A stretch of DNA of 5,081 nt from DASRFS01 sp035260725 (GTDB taxonomy: Bacteria > Patescibacteriota > Microgenomatia > Levybacterales > UBA12049). The position numbers were made by a program, and so were the translations under genes. The notes under the pieces are model-generated. The model was not told the origin of the DNA. It saw only the letters and a list, made by a program, of their open reading frames with translations, and did no database searches. Position 1 is the stretch's first letter. Every line of letters begins with the position of its first letter. Where the stretch lies: the NCBI GenBank assembly GCA_035260725.1, contig DATFUR010000042.1, positions 1 to 5,081 on the forward strand. The letters are read 5' to 3'. Below, piece by piece: positions 1 through 4,954 of the stretch.

Positions 1-848
1 CTTTGTCTTCCAATCGCATCGATTTCGTCTATAAAAATAATTGCGGGTTGGGATTTTTTTGCAGTATTAAAAAGGTCGCGAACGCGGGAGGCTCCCACTC
101 CGACGAGCATTTCCATAAATTCCGATCCTGCCATCGAGAAAAATGGAACTCCGGCTTCTCCTGCAGTTGCTCGGGCAAGAAGCGTTTTTCCCGTTCCCGA
201 AGGACCGATCATAAGAACTCCCTTTGGAGTTCGGGCTCCCATTGCCTTGTATTTTCCGGGGTTTTTAAGAAAATCAACAATTTCGGTTAATTCCTGCTTG
301 GCCTCATCCACTCCCGCGACATCAGAGAAACTTATTCTTGGATTGTCTTTGTTAAAAAGTTTTGCCTTCGATTGACCAAAAGAGAAAACAGACTCCTGGG
401 CTCCTCGGGCCTGGCGGAAAATAAAGTAAAAAAATGCAACCATGAGTACTACAGGCAAAACGGATGAGGCTACATTTATCCAATTATTCAAAGTTGTATC
501 GTCTTTTATAACAACTTTTGTTTTTGAAGAATCTACATTTGAGTCTTTAAATATCTGGTAAATATTGGAGCCTTGTTCCTTAAAACTTTCCACTGTTTGA
601 TTTTTCTCGTGAACAATAAGTTTGTTGCCGACGACTTCTATTTGCGATACTTTGCCTTCGTTTACATCGGAGATTACTTGCGATAGAGGAACACTTTGGG
701 GTTCTGCAAACTTGCCAACCGGGGTATTAAAACCCATAAATAGAAAAAGAGCAAAGACACTTAGAAAAAGATAGACGAGAATATTCTTCCAAGAAGTATT
801 GATCTTAATTTTTACCGATTTTTTATTTCTTTTACCGTTTGTTGCCAT
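1..848 (-). CDS. ftsH: FtsH, ATP-dependent zinc metalloprotease, N-terminal part (3' end beyond window)
   Basis: Membrane-anchored AAA+ protease that extracts and degrades membrane and soluble proteins. The 282 codons seen here read in order: a Lys-rich N-terminus; membrane segment 1 at about residues 23-40; an extracytoplasmic stretch of about 80 residues; membrane segment 2 at about 124-144; then the start of the AAA+ domain. That domain shows SFSDVAGVDEAKQEL, Walker A GPSGTGKT (215-222), pore loop EMLVGVGASRVRDLF (about 246-260) and Walker B IIFIDEIDAIGRQ with D274 and E275. The arginine-finger region and the HEXXH zinc protease domain lie beyond the left edge; the full family length is about 600-650 residues. 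The start is firm, because an in-frame TAA lies at 860-858, only three codons upstream. There is no Shine-Dalgarno sequence; the preceding bases are pyrimidine-rich. Oddities: the second Pro of the usual GPPGTGKT is Ser, and the usual pore Phe is Leu248. An orphan TrpS C-terminal fragment lies immediately upstream. Confidence 0.97.
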   Translation of the reverse strand, partial: MATNGKRNKKSVKIKINTSWKNILVYLFLSVFALFLFMGFNTPVGKFAEPQSVPLSQVISDVNEGKVSQIEVVGNKLIVHEKNQTVESFKEQGSNIYQIFKDSNVDSSKTKVVIKDDTTLNNWINVASSVLPVVLMVAFFYFIFRQARGAQESVFSFGQSKAKLFNKDNPRISFSDVAGVDEAKQELTEIVDFLKNPGKYKAMGARTPKGVLMIGPSGTGKTLLARATAGEAGVPFFSMAGSEFMEMLVGVGASRVRDLFNTAKKSQPAIIFIDEIDAIGRQ

Positions 849-856
849 GGAAGGAG

Positions 857-884
857 ATTATAGCAGAAGTAGCTTCAATTTCAA
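857..884 (-). promoter_or_regulatory. ftsH promoter with extended -10, predicting a leaderless transcript
   Basis: Reading on the minus strand, a -35 TTGAAA (884-879) is followed by a 16-base spacer and a perfect -10 TATAAT (862-857). The -10 is extended by TGC (865-863). Only 8 bases separate the -10 from the ATG at 848, so the expected start of transcription lies within a base or two of the start codon. The -35 hexamer contains the TGA stop of the TrpS-like remnant, and the -10 contains the in-frame TAA that precedes ftsH. Confidence 0.75.
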
Positions 885-922
885 GCGGTCAAACCCATCT
901 TTTCTCGTACTTCGGCGATCGT
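881..922 (-). pseudogene. orphan TrpS C-terminal fragment
   Basis: Thirteen codons and a TGA stop read TIAEVREKMGLTA. The end of the intact trpS in this window reads TMVEVRKKMGLV, so 9 of 12 aligned residues are the same. At nucleotide level 891-929 aligns without gaps to 2049-2087, with 27 of 39 bases identical. The codon aligned to trpS Glu312 is TAA (925-923), and no TrpS similarity is visible further upstream. The fragment has no start codon and no body, so it is a remnant and not a gene. It is in the same orientation as trpS and ends 32 bases before the ftsH ATG, as a trpS gene directly preceding ftsH would. Two explanations fit: an old trpS 3' end displaced by an insertion, or the last trace of a second trpS copy. 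The short length limits certainty. Confidence 0.7.
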
Positions 923-926
923 TTAT

Positions 927-986
927 TCAATCTAAAAGATTTTTTTAAATTTTATATTTTTATTGTCAATAAGCAAATTAGATTGA
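927..986. repeat. 9-base inverted repeat with a 42-base centre
   Basis: The arms TCAATCTAA (927-935) and TTAGATTGA (978-986) are perfect reverse complements. The right arm overlaps TTGATT (983-988), a possible -35 for the plus-strand genes, so the repeat could be an operator. The left arm begins at the edge of the TrpS-like remnant, so it could also belong to an element end. In sequence this AT-rich a 9-base match may be chance. Confidence 0.3.
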
Positions 987-1039
987 TTTGACGGCCTAAA
1001 CGATTTTATAAATATAACAAATATATAAGGGTGTATACT
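983..1039 (+). promoter_or_regulatory. candidate promoter region for the plus-strand gene pair
   Basis: Two readings are possible. One is TTGATT (983-988), an 18-base spacer and TATAAA (1007-1012), which would give a leader of about 30 bases. The other is TATACT (1034-1039), 10 bases before the ATG at 1050, preceded by TG but without a recognisable -35; it resembles the short-leader layout of the minus-strand genes. An AAGGG at 1027-1031 is too far from the ATG to be a good ribosome binding site. Confidence 0.35.
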
Positions 1040-1049
1040 CCCGCAAACT

Positions 1050-1544
1050 ATGGGAAAAGAAGGAGAAACATTACCAAAAGCGGAAATGCTTAAGGTAAAG
1101 CAAGTAAAACTAGGTAAACCTTTTACTCTTACTCATGTTAATAAAGATAGAAGAGGCAGACTAAGCAGTGATTTCGAACTGAATTATAACGATGATAAAT
1201 TAAAGGGCAGAGTTCTCTTAAGTTCTTCTTATATTTATAGTTATGAAGATATAGTAAAAGAAGGAATTTGTATGCCACTCCATTCGGCCCAAAATCTAGA
1301 GATGCAGCTAGATATACCTGAATTCACACGAAATCTATGTTTTGAAGTAAGATTCGAAGGCGACGATCCTTTATTTGGGCTTAAAGTAGAAGGTGAGGGA
1401 AATTTATTCATACGGAAGTGGGTTTATGATTCTCAAGTAGCACGGCATAAGTTTAATTTTGAAGGAGTTAGTTTAAAAGCAATAATGCTTTCAAGCTTTC
1501 AAGATATTAAAAGAGCAACTTTTTTAATACATAGCTACCATTGA
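1050..1544 (+). CDS. unrecognised 164-residue protein, first gene of a plus-strand pair
   Basis: I do not recognise this family. The product is soluble-looking, with no signal peptide and no membrane segment. It has alternating charged and hydrophobic stretches that suggest mostly beta structure (for example around residues 17-60 and 96-142). It has two cysteines (C74 and C97) and no obvious metal or nucleotide motif. It has no double-glycine leader, so nothing marks it as a classical C39 peptidase substrate. The ATG at 1050 was chosen because it gives the longest frame and follows a TATACT by 10 bases; a second ATG at 1086 (residue 13) is possible. Its TGA stop overlaps the TTG start of the next gene, so the two are probably cotranscribed and translationally coupled. 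The pair runs opposite to every other gene in the window and sits between trpS and the orphan TrpS end, which suggests acquired DNA. Confidence 0.75.
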   Translation: MGKEGETLPKAEMLKVKQVKLGKPFTLTHVNKDRRGRLSSDFELNYNDDKLKGRVLLSSSYIYSYEDIVKEGICMPLHSAQNLEMQLDIPEFTRNLCFEVRFEGDDPLFGLKVEGEGNLFIRKWVYDSQVARHKFNFEGVSLKAIMLSSFQDIKRATFLIHSYH

Positions 1545-2050
1545 GCTACTTTAAACAGAAAACTTGTGAAGGGTGTCTGCCAGTCTGTCTGTTAGTTTTG
1601 GCTGGGCAAAAAATAACTCTAGAATCGGAGCTTGACCTTATTATCGGCGGACTGAAGAAAAGTCGGGAAAGTTATGCTCTAGGAATTATCGAAAAATTTA
1701 CAAGTAAGTATAAAAGGCGTGCAACTATCTGGATTGACAATAAATTTTTCTTAAAAATAATAATGGCCGGTAAAAATAGTCCTATTAAGCCGGCCCATAA
1801 AAGAATTGATCTAAACTTTCTCAACTCCCTAGCTACTCCCTTTATCCTCTATTTGGACTCCAATATCCTGGGTACTTACTACCACTCACCCCATTTCGTG
1901 ATTGTTGAAAAAAGATTAGGAGGTAAATTTCAGATAGTTGATCCCTGGATAGGAAAAAGAAGATGGATAGAACCAAGCAGGCTGGAAAGAGGAATCACTA
2001 GCTTAAGAGGTTATTTGAAGTTTTGTCCTCTTGTCATTAAATTAAACTAA
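1541..2050 (+). CDS. stand-alone C39-like (papain-fold) cysteine peptidase candidate
   Basis: The 169-residue product carries, in order, the marks of the C39-like peptidase fold. Gln6 lies six residues before Cys12 in CLPVCLLVL, matching the oxyanion-hole Gln and catalytic Cys of the family (Q, five residues, then C-x-P). Near the end, HFVIVEKRLGGKFQIVDPW gives His118 and Asp134 in the usual H-F-V-V ... D-P arrangement. A hydrophobic strand at about residues 98-106 (ATPFILYLD) precedes the His, as expected. There is no signal peptide, membrane segment or ABC transporter domain, so it is probably cytoplasmic. The start is TTG at 1541: an in-frame TAG lies at 1532-1534, and any later start would lose Gln6 and Cys12. 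The codon overlaps the previous gene's TGA as TTGA. The 3' end overlaps the 3' end of trpS by 9 bases, tail to tail. Substrate and role are unknown. Cys9 and Cys12 also form a CxxC, so metal binding is a less likely alternative. Confidence 0.7.
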   Translation: MSYFKQKTCEGCLPVCLLVLAGQKITLESELDLIIGGLKKSRESYALGIIEKFTSKYKRRATIWIDNKFFLKIIMAGKNSPIKPAHKRIDLNFLNSLATPFILYLDSNILGTYYHSPHFVIVEKRLGGKFQIVDPWIGKRRWIEPSRLERGITSLRGYLKFCPLVIKLN

Positions 2051-3016
2051 TCCCATTTTCTTGCGGACTTCAACCATGGTTTCCTCAGCTAATTTTGAGC
2101 ATTCCCTTATTGACTCCTCGATAATTGAATCTACCAAGGCCGGATTTTCCTCAAATTCTTTTCTTTTTTCCTGCAAAGGCTTAAGTTCTTTATAAATTAA
2201 TTCTGCCAAAACTTTCTTCATGTCCGAATACCTAATTGTCCCCTGTTGATAAGCTTTGGCAAATTCACTATATTTTTCAGGGGAGAATAATTTTAACATT
2301 GCAAAAAGATTTGCTACTCCGCCTTCTTTGGGCAATTCTCCGCCTTTTGTTCCGCTGTCTGTTGGGGCTGCCGCCAGTTTTTTTTCAATCGTAGACAGAT
2401 CGTCTGTTACATTTATATAACTTCCCTCAATAGACTTACTCATTTTCCCTTTTCCGGTTAAAGAGGGCACATATTCCCCTTCTGTTTTGAATCTTTGCGG
2501 TTCCGGAAAAGTCTCGCCGAACATAGAATTGAACTTTCGGGCAATCTCCCGCATTACTTCCAAATGAGGCTCTTGGTCGATTCCCACAGGCACCAATTCG
2601 CCTTTGTACAGAAGAACGTCTGCTGCCATTAGAACCGGGTAATACAAAAGTCCCATGTTTACGTATTTTGGATATTGGGCTTTTTTCTCTTTGTAAGTCG
2701 GCAGATCTTCAAGCTTAGAAACAGGGTAAATTGTAGAAAGTAAATAGGCTAATTCTGTATGCTGTGGGACTCTGGATTGAATTTCCAACTTGCACTTTTT
2801 AGGGTCGAGCCCTGCTGCCAAATAATCCAGGACAATCTCGCGAACCGTATTCTGCAATGCAGAAGGATCATAAGGGACTGTTATTGTGTGCAAATCGACC
2901 ACGGAAAAAATGCAGTCGTATTTGTCTTGAAGTTCAAGCATTCCTTTGACCGCCCCAAAATAATTTCCTAAATGAAGCCGACCCGTAGCCCTGATACCCG
3001 AATAAACTCTCTTCAT
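2042..3016 (-). CDS. trpS: tryptophanyl-tRNA synthetase
   Basis: Class I aminoacyl-tRNA synthetase that joins tryptophan to tRNA-Trp in the cytoplasm. The 324 residues match the usual bacterial length. The HIGH-type motif reads TGRLHLGNY (11-19). DLHTIT (42-46) and YPVLMAADVLLY (126-137) follow, then the Trp-pocket segment VPVGIDQEPHLE (142-153) and the KMSKS loop GKMSKS (190-195). The C-terminus is EVRKKMGLV. The frame stays open upstream to an ATG at 3187, but those 57 extra residues lie inside the preceding gene and have no family resemblance. The ATG at 3016 puts MKRVYSGIRATG exactly where the family begins. It follows the 2H-phosphoesterase gene by 19 bases and has its own extended -10 in that gap. 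Its last three codons overlap the convergent peptidase gene. A second copy of its C-terminal codons lies upstream of ftsH. Confidence 0.97.
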   Translation of the reverse strand: MKRVYSGIRATGRLHLGNYFGAVKGMLELQDKYDCIFSVVDLHTITVPYDPSALQNTVREIVLDYLAAGLDPKKCKLEIQSRVPQHTELAYLLSTIYPVSKLEDLPTYKEKKAQYPKYVNMGLLYYPVLMAADVLLYKGELVPVGIDQEPHLEVMREIARKFNSMFGETFPEPQRFKTEGEYVPSLTGKGKMSKSIEGSYINVTDDLSTIEKKLAAAPTDSGTKGGELPKEGGVANLFAMLKLFSPEKYSEFAKAYQQGTIRYSDMKKVLAELIYKELKPLQEKRKEFEENPALVDSIIEESIRECSKLAEETMVEVRKKMGLV

Positions 3017-3023
3017 GGTTTCA

Positions 3024-3032
3024 ATTGTATCA
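3024..3032 (-). promoter_or_regulatory. extended -10 of trpS, predicting a leaderless transcript
   Basis: TGA plus TACAAT (3032-3024 on the minus strand) ends 7 bases before the trpS ATG, inside the 19-base gap after the previous gene's stop. No convincing -35 and no Shine-Dalgarno sequence is visible. An extended -10 can work without a good -35. Confidence 0.5.
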
Positions 3033-3035
3033 GAT

Positions 3036-3659
3036 TTAGAGGCTAACTTTGTGGATAATTTTTGTGAGAGTTCCGTGGTCTCCCAAATGAGCCAAAACCA
3101 AACTTGCAGGCCTAAAAGTCTCTCTTCTAGCCTCGCCCAGGACCTTAAGAGTTCTTTCTGCGTCGTTTGGATTTTTGATTCTTGCAATTGTAATGTGCGG
3201 ATCGTATCGAGGTCCGATTAGAAGCGATCCGAAGTTTTTGATGTCTCCTCTATCTTCGTTTGTTAATCCTTCCCTATCCATAAGCTGCGGCATAATTAAG
3301 CCCTCTCTCAAAGGATTTGCTAATCCAATTGCTTCCGATTGAGCATTAATTAACTCACCTGTTTTCTCGCATCCCCAAAAAATAAATGTTCCCAAAACAA
3401 CTCTAAAACTATCCATTGTTATTTCAAGTCCACTCAATCTTTGAGCGATTTCATCGACCGCTTTTTTTAATTTATCTAAGTTTCGCAATGGATAGTGGGC
3501 TTGATAAACTGTAAAGTGCGGATGTAAACTTTCTCCGTCCAAGACAAAATACGAAGGGATTTCTGCCGCAACTTTTCTACTTAATTCAATCGCCTTATTT
3601 TTTCTTTCTGCGTCCGGTAGAATTGCAATGTTAAGCGAAATCGCTTCCTGTTCTTCCAT
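3036..3659 (-). CDS. 2H-phosphoesterase superfamily protein (2'-5' RNA ligase-like)
   Basis: Members of this superfamily cleave or join 2'-5' or cyclic phosphodiester bonds in RNA or nucleotides; the substrate here is not known. The two signature HxT motifs are plain: HPHFTVYQ with His48 and Thr50, and DPHITIARI with His155 and Thr157. Each sits in a hydrophobic strand, and together they form the two-histidine active site. At 207 residues it is slightly longer than classical 2'-5' RNA ligases (about 180), with the extra length between the motifs at about 95-145. There is no signal peptide. The ATG at 3659 is taken because it directly follows a perfect extended -10. It lies 7 bases after the murD stop and 19 bases before trpS, so it is probably also read through from murD. 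A link to tRNA metabolism through the trpS neighbour is possible but only contextual. Confidence 0.88.
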   Translation of the reverse strand: MEEQEAISLNIAILPDAERKNKAIELSRKVAAEIPSYFVLDGESLHPHFTVYQAHYPLRNLDKLKKAVDEIAQRLSGLEITMDSFRVVLGTFIFWGCEKTGELINAQSEAIGLANPLREGLIMPQLMDREGLTNEDRGDIKNFGSLLIGPRYDPHITIARIKNPNDAERTLKVLGEARRETFRPASLVLAHLGDHGTLTKIIHKVSL

Positions 3660-3665
3660 TCGGTG

Positions 3666-3674
3666 ATTATAACA
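3666..3674 (-). promoter_or_regulatory. extended -10 of the 2H-phosphoesterase gene, overlapping the murD stop
   Basis: TGT plus a perfect TATAAT (3674-3666 on the minus strand) ends 6 bases before the ATG at 3659. The murD stop codon TAA (3669-3667) lies inside the TATAAT. No strong -35 is visible in the murD 3' end and there is no Shine-Dalgarno sequence, so transcripts from it would begin at or next to the start codon. Confidence 0.6.
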
Positions 3675-4953
3675 AATTTACTTCTTTTTTAAATTGCTCT
3701 CCGCGGTCTTTGTAGTTTTTAAACATGTCAAAAGATGCGCAAGCTGGCGTTAGTAAAACCACGTCTCCCTTTTGTGCTATTTTTGAAGCTGCCAAAACAA
3801 TTTTATTCATGTCTTCTGCCCCCTCGACAAACAAAATCTTCGATTTTTTATTTATTTTCGATCTTATCTTCGGCCACTCCTTACCTATTCCAATTATTGC
3901 TTTTATGTTCTTTTTCGAACTTATAACTTTTCCAAGTTCTGTAAAATCAGAATTTTTAGATGAGCCGCCGAGTATTAAAATTTCGGGTTCTTTAAATGCC
4001 TCAATCGCGGCGATTGCTGTTTCCGGAGTTGTGGAAAATGAATCGTCATAATATCTTATTCCGCTGACTGTTCGAACAAGCTCTAATCGGTGTTCTAAGC
4101 CTTTAAAAGTTTTGAGAACCGAGATAATATTTTCTTTCCAAACCCCGAACAGTGTTGCCGCCATTGTGGCCGCGCAAACATTTTCTAAATTGTGTTTGCC
4201 AGGAAGTAGGATTTCTTTTGTCGAGATTAAATCGTAAGATTGTCCCTTTATCTGGACCGTTATTTTGTTGTCCGAAATAAAACATCCGTCGTAACCTGCC
4301 CGTTCTCTTGAGACATAAAAAACCTTACCTTCGGAATAAACATCCGATTCCAAACTTGCGGGATAGTCTCTGTTTATAATCGCGAAGTCTCCCGGGACTT
4401 GATTCTTTAAAATATTTCTTTTTGCCTCAATATATTCTTTTACATCCTTGTGCCAATCCAAATGCTCGGAGGTTGTCATAAGCATAACTGCAATATGAGG
4501 ACTTTTGGTAAGATCCTGAAGTTGGAAACTTGATAGCTCAAGCACAACAGCGGACCGAGCATTTAATTTATCCAAAAACTCAAATGGAGGCTTACCTATA
4601 TTGCCCCCCAAATACGCATCCATGCCTTCTTTCTTTAACATTTCATAAATTAGAGAGGAAGTCGTTCCTTTTCCTTTTGTTCCGGTAACACCTATTATGG
4701 GACTTGGACACAGTTCAAAGAAAAGTTTTGTCTGGGAAGTTATTTTTGAGGAATCAACATCTTTTAAAACTTCGGGCTTTATACCGGGGCTTCGGACAAC
4801 CAAATCGTATTGATTAAGATTCTGAAGATAATCTTCGCTGTCTTTCTTGTCAAGAATCGTAACCTTAGCGCCTTTTGAACTCAAATATTTTGCACTAGAT
4901 TCTCCTTCTATCCCCTTTCCCAAAACAGCTATGTTTTTTCCTTTAAAATTCAT
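3667..4953 (-). CDS. murD: MurD, UDP-N-acetylmuramoyl-L-alanine--D-glutamate ligase
   Basis: Cytoplasmic ATP-dependent ligase that adds D-glutamate to UDP-MurNAc-L-Ala in peptidoglycan precursor synthesis. Its 428 residues are near the family norm (about 440). Domain 1 has the UDP-binding Gly-rich loop GKGIEGES (12-19). The central domain has the P-loop GVTGTKGKGTT (88-98), ELSSFQL (139-145), EHLDWH (163-168) and Lys178 in EAKRNIL, the likely carbamylated lysine. Domain 3 follows GLEHRLE (285-291) with DDSFSTTP (303-310), GGSSKNSDF (329-337) and the typical MurD signature TPACASFDMFKNYKDRG (402-418). Lys333, Ser407 and Phe411 match residues that hold D-Glu in the E. coli enzyme. Phe306 stands where E. 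coli has Lys in NDSKATN. The start follows the upstream gene's TGA by a single base, implying cotranscription. There is no Shine-Dalgarno sequence. Specificity for D-Glu is inferred from the family. Confidence 0.95.
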   Translation of the reverse strand: MNFKGKNIAVLGKGIEGESSAKYLSSKGAKVTILDKKDSEDYLQNLNQYDLVVRSPGIKPEVLKDVDSSKITSQTKLFFELCPSPIIGVTGTKGKGTTSSLIYEMLKKEGMDAYLGGNIGKPPFEFLDKLNARSAVVLELSSFQLQDLTKSPHIAVMLMTTSEHLDWHKDVKEYIEAKRNILKNQVPGDFAIINRDYPASLESDVYSEGKVFYVSRERAGYDGCFISDNKITVQIKGQSYDLISTKEILLPGKHNLENVCAATMAATLFGVWKENIISVLKTFKGLEHRLELVRTVSGIRYYDDSFSTTPETAIAAIEAFKEPEILILGGSSKNSDFTELGKVISSKKNIKAIIGIGKEWPKIRSKINKKSKILFVEGAEDMNKIVLAASKIAQKGDVVLLTPACASFDMFKNYKDRGEQFKKEVNLL

Positions 4954-4954
4954 T

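Larger units (their letters stand above)
923..1049. other. AT-rich intergenic junction between the TrpS remnant and the plus-strand gene pair
   Basis: No gene is visible here. The stretch is very AT-rich with T and A runs. It holds a perfect 9-base inverted repeat, TCAATCTAA (927-935) and TTAGATTGA (978-986). It also holds possible promoter pieces for the plus-strand genes. If the two-gene unit is an insertion, its left boundary should lie near 923-930, where the similarity to trpS stops. Confidence 0.5.

Noticed and set aside
3..290. Plus-strand 95-codon frame
   Set aside because: It is antisense to the clear FtsH AAA+ coding sequence, with low-complexity Ser/Lys/Cys-rich content.
1027..1031. 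AAGGG as a ribosome binding site for the first plus-strand gene
   Set aside because: It lies 18 bases from the ATG, too far for a working Shine-Dalgarno sequence.
1050..1544. First plus-strand protein as a bacteriocin-like C39 substrate
   Set aside because: It has no double-glycine leader, is larger than typical substrates, and there is no transporter in the window.
3017..3187. 57-residue N-terminal extension of trpS from an upstream ATG
   Set aside because: It lies within the end of the 2H-phosphoesterase gene and has no TrpS character; the family N-terminus begins at the ATG at 3016.
2759..3221. Plus-strand frames of 70 and 68 codons
   Set aside because: They are antisense shadows of trpS and the 2H-phosphoesterase gene, with no plausible start signals.
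3725..4051. Plus-strand frames of 108 and 63 codons
   Set aside because: They are antisense to the conserved MurD C-terminal domain.
4103..4285. Minus-strand 60-codon frame
   Set aside because: It is an out-of-frame reading inside murD with no family resemblance.
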